From: Ascochyta rabiei
Lineage: Eukaryota; Ascomycota; Dothideomycetes; Pleosporales; Didymellaceae
Reading direction: 5' to 3'
DNA: 64,000 nucleotides
NCBI RefSeq assembly: GCF_004011695.2
Contig: NC_082417.1
Location: forward strand, 310,001 to 374,000
Position numbers and translations under genes: made by a program. Positions within the stretch are counted from its first letter, which is position 1; every line of letters starts with the position of its first letter. Positions 1-10,113 of this stretch are shown here, one piece after another. The notes beneath the pieces were generated by a model. That model saw only the letters and a program-made list of their open reading frames with translations. It searched no databases and was not told the DNA's origin.

Positions 1-496
1 CGTGTCGTGGCCACTGGGGTGCGCCCGCTCACAGAAATACTGCTGGTACAGGCTCTCCAGGCCCTTGACTGCCGCCTCCGGCCCGAGCCGCTCTTGCACG
101 TACTGCAGGATCCTGTGAGCGTGGAACGTGTTCGCAAACGGGCCCTCTCCGAAATCAAACACGACGCCCTCGTCCTTGCCCAGTGCGCCCATGTAGTCGC
201 AGTACAGGTTGAACTTGTCTTCGGACCCTTGGTACTTTTCGTCGCGGTACCATGTGTGGCGGTCGATGCCCTCTTGGCTGAACTTGGGGTGTAGCTGGTA
301 GGGTGCGATTTGGAGTTGGAAGGTTACGGTGGAGGAGGAATTGGAGTCTCGGTATTGGGCAAGCGCTTTTTGGAGACGGAGAAAGCCGAGGTAGGTCCTG
401 GTTGGTGTTAGAGGGTGGTGAGATGGGGTGAAGGAGTGGAGCGAACCAGGGACATATTGTGTCAAGGGTAAATGTTATTGTTGAGTCGTAGCCCAT
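1..496 (-). CDS. DsbA/FrnE-family thioredoxin-fold oxidoreductase, 3' part outside the window
   Basis: The reverse strand gives exon 1 at 496-447 and exon 2 from 397 to beyond base 1. They are joined across a 49-bp intron (446-398) with a CTAAC branch site and a CAG acceptor. The join reads LDTICPWTYLGFLRLQKAL, the opening of the DsbA/FrnE (2-hydroxychromene-2-carboxylate isomerase-like) family: a first beta strand, then a CPWx active site. Here the second active-site Cys is replaced by Thr. Further on there are ANTFHAHRILQY and a helical stretch typical of the family's inserted domain. About 146 residues are visible and the C-terminus lies off the window. Members are thiol-disulfide oxidoreductase-like proteins; the substrate cannot be told. 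The intronless reading frame stops early, which supports the intron. Confidence 0.85.
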
Positions 497-926
497 GATA
501 GATTATGCATAAGCTTGCTGCTAATGATGATGGGAGGAGAGGTTATAGAAAATGTTGGTTTCAGTTCAAGTGACAGTGCGGGTAATCACGAGAGGAACAT
601 GTTTGGATACAACCGAGCTGGTGGGGACATAACAGCTTCGGATGAGCTCCGTATCGCCTAACGTCATGCGGGGATGTTGTCATGATCTACGCTAGGATGG
701 AGAGGGACCGAGGTGTGGCTGAAGCCGGGGAAAGTGGCGTATGAGGTATGCGTGACGAGTGGGCAACAGGGATGAAGACAAGTATTAATATTTAGTCTGA
801 AGTGTAAGCATTGCAATGGATAGCAGAATGAACATGCAGACGCCAGGGGGTCTGTCTAATCCCAGTGACCAGCAGTGACAACAGGTATCTTCATCTGGAC
901 ATTATCGAGTCCCGCCGACTGAACGC
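497..926. other. Intergenic region between two minus-strand genes
   Basis: This 430-bp stretch separates the 3' end of the BAR-SH3 gene from the start codon of the DsbA-like gene. I see no coding frame with family features. It should hold the terminator of the former and the promoter of the latter. No clear TATA box or other motif stands out. Confidence 0.6.
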
Positions 927-2515
927 CTAATTCAGCTTCACGTAGTTGCCTGGAGCCGTTAGCGCATGTGAGCCCTTGGCCAATGTGTAGGTACGTACCT
1001 GGGAACTGGCCTTGCTTGCCTCGGACTTTGCCAGTCCACCACTCGTTCTCGTTCTGCGTCCGTGTGATGATCTCGATGATGTCGCCGGTGAGGAAGCTGA
1101 GATCACCTTCTGATTGCGCTTCAAAGTCGAATAGGGCTGTACAGGTCTCGGCGGCAGGCATACCACTGAGACGTGATGGCTTGGGCTTCGGCGGTGGTGG
1201 TGCTGCGCCCTTTGCCTTTGCGGCAGAGCCCCACGAGCCTTGTGAGAGTGTTGGTGACTTGACGTCTGCCACGGCGCTTGATGGGCCGGCGCTGTATGGG
1301 GGTGGTGCCTCGGCGTCTTCGGATATCGATGCGCGGCCCGCCTTTGCCTCCAAAGCTTTCGTTGCGTACTTTGACTGTCCAGGCCGTCCTCCAGGCCCTG
1401 TGCGTCCGCCAGTTGTCTTGAACTTGACGACCGACAGTTTTTCCGCTTCCGCCTGCGTGTCTCCGCGCTTCTTCTCGTAGGCTGCCTCAATGTCCAACTC
1501 CAAGTCAAAGTAGCCAATGTCAAGCCGTTGCATGCGCTCGTGCAATGTGTAGAAGACGTTCAGCTGCATGTAGTAGAATGACTGGAACAGGGGCTGAATG
1601 AACTCGCGCTCCAGTGCGAACAGCTTGGGCAGCTCGTCCTTGAGGAGATCGTTGAAGTAGTTGTAATCCTGGGTGGCCTGCTCGACATCGTTTTCGGCGC
1701 GGTACATTGCCTTTTCATCTTTGAGGGTCTTGTCCTTTTTGTCTTGCAGCTTCTTGAGCGTGGTTCGGTGACGGTCGTAATCAAGCTGCTTGTGGTCGCG
1801 CTTGGCGCCCAGCTTCCGTACCGCTTTGATGATTTCGAGCAGCTGGTTTGCGGGCGAGATGACTCGTGATTCTATCATCTCGAGTTCAGGCTTCAGGGTT
1901 TCTTGTAGTTCCCGCACGACCAGCTCGTACTGCTCGCAGGCTTCGATGCCGGCCGTGTTTCCTTCGTCGTGGAACGAGGTGGGGTCCGACATTCGTCCGG
2001 AGATGGGCTTGTAGATTTCCGCCACGGCTTTGGAGAACTCAATCTGATGTGAGAGCATGCCTGTGGGCGTGTGGGTTAGAGGGGAGTGCAGGGGTGTATC
2101 TTTGGCTATGCGCACCGTTGATAGCTTCAAAGTACCTGGTGGATGTGAGCTCTCACGATGGCTGTAGCGGAGGTTCAGGTGATGGCCTACTTCTTGGACT
2201 CCTCATGCAGCTTCTTGGTTTCCTTCTCTAGCTCGGCAAAGCGACGCTCGGCATCAATGTAGATGGCATCCTTTGTGATCTCGCCCTACACGTGGTCCGG
2301 TTAGCGCATGGCTGGGCGCATCCGCGAGGGAGGGCGTGCTCCCGGGGTGGGGTCGTGTGCAGCGCATGCAGTGGAGGACGTACGATGTTGAAGCGCTGCT
2401 TGATGGTTTGTGGCGCCTAGCGAGAGCCGTCAGTGCTGTGTTGCGGCCTAGGTTGGGACGTGAGGAAGTTGGGCCGTACCCTAGTCACGCCTTTGGTCAA
2501 GCCCTTCCAGCTCAT
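927..2515 (-). CDS. RVS167: BAR-SH3 endocytic adaptor, amphiphysin/Rvs167 (Hob1) type
   Basis: Six exons on the reverse strand: 2515-2480, 2416-2384, 2285-2191, 2135-2116 (20 nt), 2060-999 and 949-927. Together they encode 422 residues. The start [15 protein letters not shown] is the conserved N-terminus of the Rvs167/Hob1 group. A BAR domain (about residues 1-240) is followed by a Pro/Ala/Ser-rich linker and a C-terminal SH3 domain (about 365-422: [27 protein letters not shown]). The last intron (998-950) falls inside the SH3 domain; reading through it replaces GNYVKLN with an unrelated tail. The family senses membrane curvature and acts with actin at endocytic sites, usually as a heterodimer with Rvs161. 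Yeast Rvs167 is somewhat longer (about 480). The promoter region is shared with NFS1, which is transcribed in the opposite direction. Confidence 0.95.
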
Positions 2516-3081
2516 TGTGGGGTAGCACGGGGGGTTTGTCTTGGATTCGCAGTGCGGGCAGAGCGGATTCGCACGTCGGGAGCGTGCAGTCGCAAGGAAG
2601 GGCAGCGCGGAGAGGGGAGTGGGAGAGTGGGCGAGTGGGCGAGTGGGCGAGTGGGTGAGTGGGTGAGTGGGTGAGTGGGTGAGCGGGTGAGTTATGGCGC
2701 TGGTGGGTCTTGACTATGACGTCTAAGCCACACCATGTGGCATTGACCCTGCGCGGCCCGGGCGATGCAACGCTCCGACTGCCTCTTTGTCTCGCTGTGC
2801 GCTCTGTCTGAGGGCCGCCCGACCCGGAGCGCGAAGCAGCAGCAGCGCATGGCTGCCCGGCGTCCCCAGCGATCGTGTCGCGTGAAGGGTGAAGCCGCGG
2901 TCCTGCGCCTGGTCCGGCAGCTCCGCGAGTCCGCGGGTCGTGCGCCGACATGTCCGTTGCCCGCGGTACTTGGTAGACGGCGGGCTCGGTGTAGCGCGTT
3001 AGTCAGCCGAATCTTTGTTCATCGAGTGCCGAGTGACGGGCACCTCTCGCCCACAGCTGCCTACACAGCCTCATCACCACC
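2516..3081. promoter_or_regulatory. Divergent intergenic promoter region, RVS167 / NFS1
   Basis: The two start codons lie 566 bp apart and point away from each other, so both promoters must lie here. The side nearer RVS167 contains an 8-bp minisatellite (listed separately). The rest is GC-rich, with no open frame that shows family features. No clear TATA element was found. Confidence 0.55.
2616..2692. repeat. 8-bp minisatellite, GAGTGGGC/T units
   Basis: About nine tandem copies of an 8-bp unit, GAGTGGG followed by C or T. The C variant forms the first block and the T variant the second, as expected from stepwise expansion. It sits in the divergent RVS167/NFS1 promoter region. Confidence 0.85.
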
Positions 3082-4730
3082 ATGCCGCACATCACCACCA
3101 TGCCGCACATGGCCCCCACGATGGCGAGGCAGGCCCTGCGCATTGCCTCGAGGAGATACCCAACGTCGACGTTCGCCCGCACATCGCTCCGCCCCGCTGC
3201 GAGCAGCCGCAGCTATGTGTCCGAGACCAAGTCCAACAGCGCCTCGATCAACATCGACACGACGATCCAGGCCGAGAAGAAGGCCTTCCTCAACCAGACG
3301 GGAGAGCGCGCAGCGGAGGCGACCATGCCAACGACGGGCCTGTCCGCCGACGCCATGATGAGCCCGACTGCTGGTGAGTGCCGCCACTCGCCCCCCGCCA
3401 TGCCCATGCGTGACTGAGGCTGACCCTGGCAGGCATCCTGAAGCAAGCCACCGTCATGGACCAGGGGTCGCGGCCCATCTACCTGGACATGCAAGCCACC
3501 ACCCCCATGGACCCTCGCGTCGTCGACGCCCAGCTGCCCTTTATGACGGGCCTGTACGGCAACCCGCACTCGCGCACGCACGCCTACGGATGGGAGACGG
3601 ACAAGGCCGTCGAAGATGCCCGCGCGCACATTGCCAACCTCATCGGCGCCGACCCCAAGGAGATCATCTTCACCAGCGGCGCCACGGAGAGCAACAACAT
3701 GAGCATCAAGGGCGTAGCCCGCTTCTTCAAGCGCTCGGGCAAGAAGAACCACATCATCACCGCACAGACCGAGCACAAGTGCGTGCTCGACAGCTGCAGG
3801 CATCTGCAGGACGAGGGCTTCTCCGTCACCTACCTGCCCGTCCAGAGCAACGGCCTGGTCGACTTGGCGCAGCTGGAGGCGGCCATGCGCCCAGAGACGA
3901 TGCTGGTCAGCATCATGACCGTCAACAACGAGATCGGCGTAGTGCAGCCCATGGAGGAGATTGGCAAGCTGTGCAGGTCCAAGAAGATCTTCTTCCACAC
4001 CGACGCCGCGCAGGCCGTGGGCAAGATTCCCCTGGACGTCAACAAGATGAACGTCGACCTGATGTCCATCTCCGGACACAAGATCTACGGGCCAAAGGGA
4101 GTGGGTGCTTGCTACGTACGGAGAAGGCCTAGGGTCAGACTCGACCCCATCATCAGCGGAGGTGGACAGGAGCGAGGCCTGCGAAGTGGCACCCTGGCAC
4201 CACCGCTTGCGATTGGGTTCGGCGAGGCGGCGCGCATTTGCAAAGAGGAGATGGAGGTACGTACACGCTGCGTTCGGTAACGTGGTAGCAGCACTGACGT
4301 GCAACAGTACGACAGCAAGCGCATCACAGCACTGTCGAACCGGCTGCTCGAGGGCCTGCTCGCTATGGAGCACACGACATTGAACGGCGACCGCGAACGA
4401 CATTACCCTGGCTGTGTCAACGTGTCTTTTGCTTACGTCGAGGGCGAGTCTCTGCTCATGGCGCTCAAGGACATTGCGCTCTCCTCGGGCAGTGCTTGCA
4501 CATCGGCGTCGCTCGAGCCCAGCTACGTTCTCCGTGCTCTGGGTAGCAGCGACGAGAGTGCGCACAGCAGCATCCGCTTTGGAATCGGACGATTCACCAC
4601 GGATGCTGAGATTGACTACGTGCTGAAGGCGGTCAAGGAGCGTGTCTCGTTCTTGCGCGAGCTCAGTCCGCTGTGGGAGTTGGTGCAGGAGGGCGTGGAC
4701 CTGAACACGATTGAGTGGAGCCAGCACTGA
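3082..4730 (+). CDS. NFS1: Mitochondrial cysteine desulfurase
   Basis: Three exons: 3082-3373, 3433-4256 and 4308-4730, giving 512 residues. The introns of 59 and 51 bp have GTGAGT and GTACGT donors. The enzyme is a PLP-dependent class V aminotransferase-fold protein that removes sulfur from cysteine for Fe-S cluster assembly and tRNA thiolation. Visible motifs: catalytic His in TEHKC (about 212), PLP Lys in [10 protein letters not shown] (about 314), and the mobile-loop Cys in SSGSACTS (about 436). The C-terminus ends in [23 protein letters not shown], typical of eukaryotic Nfs1. The Arg/Ser-rich N-terminus fits a mitochondrial presequence. The start could also be the ATG at 3100, 3109 or 3121; all keep the presequence. 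Length is close to yeast Nfs1 (about 497). Confidence 0.97.
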
Positions 4731-4840
4731 GCGATGGAGGGAGGATACCCGGCGGAATGGTGTACAATAGAGGGGCGCATTGGGGTTCTATCCCGCACAC
4801 GCTCGCTGAGGCGTGAATGACAGAAATCATTGACTTGAGG

Positions 4841-5180
4841 TGTATTTCATGGAGTGTATTAGGTGTATTAAGTGTATTGAGTGTATAGTGTATTGGGTGT
4901 ATTAAGTGTATGGAGTGTATAGTGTATTGGGTGTATTAAGTGTATGGAGTGTATAGTGTATTGGGTGTATTAAGTGTATGGAGTGTATAGTGTATTGGGT
5001 GTATTAAGTGTATGGAGTGTATAGTGTATTGGGTGTATTAAGTGTATGGAGTGTATGAAGTGTATTAGGTGTATTGAGTGTATGGAGTGTATGGAGTGTA
5101 TGGAGTGTATGGAGTGTATGGAGTGTATGGAGTGTATGGAGTGTATGGAGTGTATGGAGTGTATGGAGTATATGGAGTGT
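4841..5180. repeat. GTGTAT satellite with 34-bp higher-order repeat, then 9-bp repeat
   Basis: The whole block is built from GTGTAT-centred units of 8-9 bp. From 4888 a 34-bp composite unit (GTGTATTGGG, TGTATTAAGT, GTATGGAGTG, TATA) repeats head to tail at 4888, 4922, 4956, 4990 and 5024; the last copy diverges at its end. From about 5075 to 5171 the array becomes a simple 9-bp repeat, GTATGGAGT, in about ten copies. The structure shows two expansion phases: a small unit first, then amplification of a four-unit composite. Confidence 0.93.
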
Positions 5181-5365
5181 TTTTAATCGAGTGTGTTCAA
5201 GTTGGGTGTGTGGAATAGTAATGGTTATAGAATACCGACCGTTATTAAATACCAACGCGTTGAACAGTAGCTGTTATAGAGTATCGATGCATGGACGGAG
5301 GCGGCGAACTTGGCTCGCGCTCGCGCTCGGCGGAGGAGCTCGAGCTCCAGGCCTTCCCCGCCGCC

Positions 5366-5490
5366 AGAGGCACAGGCAGAGGCACAGGCAGAGGCACAGG
5401 CACAGGCAGAGGCACAGGCACAGGCAGAGAGGCACACGCACACGCACAGGCAGAGAGGCACACGCACACGCACAGGCAGAGGCACACGCA
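5366..5490. repeat. GGCACAGGCAGA / GGCACACGCACA microsatellite
   Basis: An imperfect tandem array of hexamer-like units (AGGCACAGGCAG, then AGGCACACGCACACGCAC) that ends three bases before the VPS23 start codon. It therefore forms the immediate 5' leader or core promoter of that gene. Confidence 0.85.
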
Positions 5491-5492
5491 GC

Positions 5493-6563
5493 ATGGCCGT
5501 GCCGGAGACGACGCTCAACTGGCTGTACAGCGTCTTGACCAGCGTAGGCCTTCTCCGCTCCCTCTCCTCATGCACACGATGGTCCACTCACGCACCCGCA
5601 GAACTACGCCGACGTCAATCGCACCTACCACGATGCCACCGAGGCGCTCGCCCAATACCCGTCGCTCGCAGTGCGCACCGACGTCTACAGTACGTGACCC
5701 CACGCCCACCACGGCCCCATCCCTCGCCGAGCTTCGAGTGTCGCGCGTCGAGTGTCGAGCGTCGTCTCCAACCGGCCGCGCGCACAGCGACTGACTGCCC
5801 CAGCGTACGAGAATGGCGCCTCGCACCTCCTGCTCAACCTCAGCGGCACCCTGCCCGTCACCTTTCGCGGCGCCACCTACGGCTTCCCCGTCGCCGTCTG
5901 GCTGCCCTACGCCTATCCGCGCGAGTCGCCCATTGTGTACGTCAAGCCCGACAAGGACATGCTGGTGCGCCCTGGTCAGCACGTGAGCGGCGACGGACGC
6001 GTCTACCACCCCTACCTCGCCCAGTGGGCCAAGTATTGGGACGTGAGTACCGCCTGCGCTCTGTAGTCGCTTGCTGACCCCCACCACAGAAGTCGACGCT
6101 GTTCAACTTCCTGGCCCTCCTGCGCGCCGTCTTTGCCAAGGAGCCCCCCGTCCGCTCGAGGCAGCCCCAGCCCCAGCCCCAGCCCCAGTACACGCTGAAC
6201 AATGCGCCCACCCAAGCAGGCCCTCCATCGCTTCCTCCACCACCCGCAGAGTACCGCCGCTCGATGCTGGCCACACCACGTCTGTCACCTTCGCCACCAC
6301 CTTCGCATGGCCCGCCAGCGCCACCCCCAAAGCCCCCGAAGCCACACGAGCAGAACAGACCAACTCCCCAACCCCAACACGACCGATACGCGCAGCCTCC
6401 CCCACTGCCACCCCATCCACCGCAACACCAACCCCAGCCGAACAGCCACGGTGCGCCGCCCTACTGGCAACAGCCAGGCCCCACACAAGCGCAGAGCACT
6501 CCACAGCGACAGAGGAGCTACGACTTCACACCAGCAACACCCGTGTCGAGTCGCCCACGACCC

Positions 6564-6614
<51 letters not shown>

Positions 6615-7567
6615 ACCCTCCAGTCCGGACCATATGGACTCGGGGGCCCCGTTGGTCCTATCGCGCCTCAGCGCCAGCGACAAGCACCCAGCTATCCAGC
6701 CCACGTGCATTCAGAGCAACCCCTCGCACATGGCGTACCGGCGCAGCAGTACCCAGGTCAACATGGCCCACCTCAACAGCACGGTCAGCCACAGCCACAG
6801 CCACAGCCACAGCAGTACCGACAACCTACTCAGCAATACCCGCCTCAGCTCCAGCAACACCAGCCATACCAGCAGTTCCAACCGCCGCCCACACAAGCGC
6901 CACCGCCAACAAAGGCCGCGCCTGTCAATCTCCTAGACGATTCGCTTCAAGTCACCCTGCCTTCGCAACAGGGCAATCAAACATCCCTTCCCCTCCCTCC
7001 CGTGCCCCCAAACCCACAAAAGGACGCACTCCTTACAGCACTGAGCCAAGCTCTTGTCTCGCAGACCCGCCAGATAGTAGCTTCGAATCAGGCTGCAGTG
7101 GCGCCTCTTCGCGCACAGCAGCAAGCACTCCAGACTGCGTATTCCCGACTGCAAGCCGAGCTGGGTGAATTGCACCAGCTAGACGCTGCACTCGCTTCTA
7201 ACGAACAGATCCTGAAGGGGGCCATGGTCGAAGCGGATCGCGCAATGGACGACGCGCGGCGGAGACACGCACCAGATGTCGACGACGTTCTCGTAGCGCC
7301 TACCGTCGTAGGCCAGCAATTGTACACACTCGCGGCCGAAGAGAGGGGCATCGCTGACGCTCTGTTCGTCTTGGGCAGAGCTCTTGATAGGGGACGAATC
7401 ACTGCAGATGTCTTCGTCAAGGTAGGGCAAATGCATCCAAGTAGGATCAGCGCATGCTGACAAGCCCACAGCAAACGCGAAGTCTAGCCCGGGAGCAGTT
7501 CTTGAAGAAGGCGCTTATCAAGAAGATTGCAAAGGGGATGGCGCTGGACGAATACCAGATGCGGTGA
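5493..7567 (+). CDS. VPS23: ESCRT-I subunit Vps23/Tsg101 (UEV domain)
   Basis: Five exons: 5493-5543, 5602-5689, 5804-6042, 6090-7421 and 7472-7567, giving 601 residues. The frame stays open only with these GT-AG introns. The N-terminal UEV domain (about 1-150) shows LSGTLPVTFRGATYGFPV, WLPYAYPRESPIVYVKP and the GRVYHPYLAQW motif. UEV folds like an E2 enzyme but lacks the catalytic Cys and binds ubiquitin and P(T/S)AP motifs. The middle is a long Pro/Gln-rich linker containing a coding (CAGGCA)n tract. The C-terminal third has a coiled-coil stalk and the steadiness box (QTRSLAREQFLKKALIKKIAKGM). The last 32 codons lie after a 50-bp intron. The protein acts in endosomal sorting of ubiquitinated cargo at the multivesicular body. 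It is longer than yeast Vps23 (385) because of the linker. Confidence 0.95.
6561..6615 (+). repeat. Coding (CAGGCA)n hexanucleotide repeat inside VPS23
   Basis: About nine copies of CAGGCA encode an alternating Gln-Ala run in the disordered linker of VPS23. Because the unit is 6 bp, length change keeps the reading frame. The same GCAGGCACA motif makes up the microsatellite just upstream of the gene. Confidence 0.9.
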
Positions 7568-8116
7568 GATCCGTGACAAGACTCACCCATTTTGATTCTT
7601 GTCCAGATAACTGCGCCTGTGTAACAGCACTGACCGTGGCCTGCCGCGAACACGCCACAAGTGCACCAGGTGTCCGAGTGTCAGAATCAGTCACCAAGTC
7701 GGCTTCGTTCAGCACACGGGCGATTCGCGAGCTGTCAGACCGGTCATCGATCGAGACAGGCCCAGTTGCATTCATGTCAAGAGACGCACATACGCTCGAA
7801 GCAACAGATCTTACTCAAGTTGACTGAAGACGGGTAAGCCCGTGGCACGGAGGCGACGGTCGATCAGGTACGGGTGCACTGACCCCTCCATGTAGATCTA
7901 ATTAAAGCCGTCTATGGCTGAATGCACACTTGGCGTTAGGCAACCATCCCGTCTGTCATGTGGCACAGCAAACAGGGAGAAATTGTTAGTCGTGTGGGAT
8001 TTCTACTCTTCTTCATCCTATTCATCTTCTCCTTCTTCATCTCCCAGTGACGCTCGCTTTCCGTTTTCGCGTTGCTTTCGCGCAGCCCTTCGCTTTTATT
8101 CATATCTCCCTACATA
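7568..8116. promoter_or_regulatory. Intergenic region with pyrimidine-rich promoter tract before the 4-TM gene
   Basis: This 549-bp gap holds no convincing gene. At about 8007-8045 lies a CT-rich tract (TCTTCTTCATCC, TCTTCTCCTTCTTC) about 70-110 bp before the chosen ATG. Such tracts are common at fungal core promoters and transcription starts. Confidence 0.55.
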
Positions 8117-9424
8117 ATGTCAACACCACAACCTCAACCCGCGCCTCAGGCGCCACAAATTACAACAACTTCCCCTGCAGGACACACGACCACAGTCCCT
8201 TCCTCGCCCCCGGCCCACACGACCAATACGCCTCCCCAACCTCTGGCCGCCACTTCGTCTCTTACGCCAAATGCACCCACGATGACTGCCCCATCGTCAG
8301 CGCCCCTCCAGGCTGGGCCTGTCCAAGCCACCTACGCCGACCTGGAGCCTCTGACCTATAACGAACAGCTCAACGCCGTCGACCGCCTATGGAAATTTAA
8401 GCTCGCTCTGACCGCCATCCTGATAGTGACGGGCATCATCGGTATTGGCTGCATAGCCTGGGCTGTCAGCACCGCAAATGAATTCCGTTCGGGCTATGAC
8501 TACGGCTACGACAGCACATGGTCTCTCCCCTGGGGGTTGATCACACTCTCCATCTCCGTCATCTGGTGCATTCTCTGTGTAGCGCTCTTCCTCATCCGCA
8601 AGCGCCCTGTGCACCCCGGCGCACGCGTCACCATGGATTTACTCCTCTGGCTTGGGTTTTTGACGACTGCACTGTTCGCCATGGTTGCGCTCGTAGATCT
8701 CTTGCAATGGGGCGAGTACGGCACGCTGGGCTACTCTTCAGGGTGGAAGAGCAGGTATGGCGACTACGTGCTACAGCGAAACAACACCTGGGTCTGGGAA
8801 CAGGACAGCGGCTCCTCGTCCGTCACGTATGAGCGCACCTGTAACGGCTCAACGTCCTCGACGAACTCTTATAGCTACTATTATACCGACAATCCTTTTA
8901 AGAACTGCGCCGAGATGGACGCCTACGTCAATGCACTCTGGCAGGCGAAGCCAAAACGCGCACGCACTGAGTTGACGGGCGTGGTGTGTCAATTCATTGG
9001 TCTGGCTTTGCACTTTGCGCTCTTCGTCTGGGCCTGTGTAGACTGCCACAAGCACCGCCATTCTAAAGTCTCCAAGGACGCAGAGAAGATTGCAGCAGGC
9101 ATCGTCGAGAAGATGGTACAGAGTGGCGCCGTCGTGCCACCGCCTGGACGGGCGCACATGAGGATGGATGCGTGGCAGCCAAACTACCACCCGCTGCCCA
9201 GTGCATCCAACAGCTTCGCAGGCCAAGGACAGGGCCACTCGGTGCCAGGACAGCATCCCATGTACGCACACCCGATGCCGGGTCAGCCGATGGGAGGGCA
9301 GGGCGTACCACCGGGGCCGCAGCCGTACGAGCAGCCGTTGCCTCCCCTGCCGAAGCGTCCCCAGCAAGCGGGGCCAAGTCATGAGAAAGGGGTCGCGGCA
9401 AGCTACTACGAGCCGGGACAGTAA
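8117..9424 (+). CDS. Four-TM (MARVEL-like) membrane protein with proline-rich cytosolic tails
   Basis: One uninterrupted exon encoding 435 residues. The N-terminus is Thr/Pro/Ser-rich (about 1-70). Four hydrophobic segments lie near 94-118, 139-161, 173-196 and 288-310. Between TM3 and TM4 is an approximately 90-residue polar loop rich in Ser, Tyr and Asn, with two Cys (about 242 and 264) and possible N-glycosylation sites (NNT, NGS). The tail is Pro/Gly/Gln-rich. This four-helix layout resembles fungal MARVEL-domain proteins, but I see no diagnostic motif and give no function. An in-frame ATG at 8072 would add 15 residues; I prefer 8117 because the CT-rich leader and cATAATGTC context suit it. 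The gene is convergent with the F-box gene. Confidence 0.85.
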   Translation: MSTPQPQPAPQAPQITTTSPAGHTTTVPSSPPAHTTNTPPQPLAATSSLTPNAPTMTAPSSAPLQAGPVQATYADLEPLTYNEQLNAVDRLWKFKLALTAILIVTGIIGIGCIAWAVSTANEFRSGYDYGYDSTWSLPWGLITLSISVIWCILCVALFLIRKRPVHPGARVTMDLLLWLGFLTTALFAMVALVDLLQWGEYGTLGYSSGWKSRYGDYVLQRNNTWVWEQDSGSSSVTYERTCNGSTSSTNSYSYYYTDNPFKNCAEMDAYVNALWQAKPKRARTELTGVVCQFIGLALHFALFVWACVDCHKHRHSKVSKDAEKIAAGIVEKMVQSGAVVPPPGRAHMRMDAWQPNYHPLPSASNSFAGQGQGHSVPGQHPMYAHPMPGQPMGGQGVPPGPQPYEQPLPPLPKRPQQAGPSHEKGVAASYYEPGQ

Positions 9425-9458
9425 TGGCAGGAACAACAAGGCAACGTATAGCGCGAGA

Positions 9459-9502
9459 GGAGGAGGAGGAGGAGGAGGAGGAGGAGGAGGAGGAGGAGGA
9501 GA
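9459..9502. repeat. (GAG)n trinucleotide repeat
   Basis: About 14 uninterrupted GAG units, starting about 35 bp after the stop codon of the four-TM gene. It probably lies in its 3' untranslated region. Confidence 0.95.
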
Positions 9503-9704
9503 TGAATAGTATAGATACCCCGGGCAATGAAATTAGCTCCCATGATAATTCGAATCCTCTCAGCTTCCATGCAAATGATGGTTCAACTTTTCTCAACCTC
9601 CATGCAAATACTGCTTCTCCCAGGTCGTGCATCCACTCTACCGACATTTCTCGCGTATCATGCGCATGCAGTTTACGACCTTCTCATCTACTCCCGTCCG
9701 TCTG

Positions 9705-9800
9705 CCAGTCCGTCTGCCAGTTCGTCTGCCAGTTCGTCTGCCAGTTCGTCTGCCAGTTCGTCTGCCAGTTCGTCTGCTAGTCCATCTGCCAGTCCGTTTA
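9705..9800. repeat. 12-bp minisatellite, TCTGCCAGTTCG units
   Basis: About eight tandem copies of a 12-bp unit (TCTGCCAGTTCG, with C/T variants at the edges). The central copies are identical, which suggests recent expansion. The array lies between convergent genes. Confidence 0.92.
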
Positions 9801-10113
9801 GCAGTCCTTCTTTTGCTAGGCTGCTGGTTGGGTTTGGTACTCAATGCTCTACCTCAATTCCCTCTCGTCTGGTTGCAAACTCGGCACGTGGGTCGTGTAG
9901 GAGGGTCGCTTTCCTGTTGTGTCCTTCCTTTCGTCGGACCCTGGCCAATACGCTTCATCACGTTGCGGAAGCTGCCTTTGCGCAATCCTATCGCAAGCGG
10001 TCCCGTGCGGTTGCCTGCCCTTCCTGTAGGAAAAGACCTGACCGATCTGCATATCGTTGTCGAATCCTGGCAGATGGCCTCCCAGGGTATCATAACCCTC
10101 ATCCCTGACCTAC

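Larger units (their letters stand above)
4731..5492. other. Repeat-filled intergenic region, NFS1 to VPS23
   Basis: This 762-bp gap holds the NFS1 3' end, a GTGTAT-type satellite block and a CACAGGCAGAGG microsatellite just before the VPS23 start. Open frames across it are low-complexity repeat translations (for example SVW or LHT runs) and are not genes. Confidence 0.7.
9425..10113. other. Convergent 3' intergenic region with two simple repeats
   Basis: This 689-bp region lies between the stop codons of two convergent genes. It contains a GAG trinucleotide run (about 9459-9502) and a 12-bp minisatellite (about 9705-9800). Long frames crossing it translate mostly to repeats (Glu or Ser-Ala runs) without family features, so I do not call a gene. 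Confidence 0.65.

Noticed and set aside
968..1480. Plus-strand 170-codon frame inside RVS167
   Set aside because: Lies opposite the conserved BAR-SH3 coding exon; no family features.
3213..4727. Long open frame on the minus strand across NFS1 (504 codons)
   Set aside because: It is the antisense shadow of a GC-rich, strongly biased coding gene. It shows no family motifs and spans NFS1 introns.
5074..5538. Open frame beginning in the GTGTAT satellite (SVW repeats) and its antisense (LHT repeats)
   Set aside because: Pure repeat translation; no conserved part, and it runs into the VPS23 start in another frame.
7564..7827. 87-codon plus-strand frame after VPS23
   Set aside because: Begins over the VPS23 stop in another frame, shows no family features and no intron logic.
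8072..8116. Upstream in-frame ATG of the four-TM gene as the true start
   Set aside because: It would add a short hydrophobic stretch lying within the likely leader after the CT-rich tract; the 8117 ATG has the better context. Not excluded.
9705..9800. Regular 12-bp repeats as a possible CRISPR-like array
   Set aside because: Units are contiguous without unique spacers; it is a minisatellite in a eukaryotic genome.
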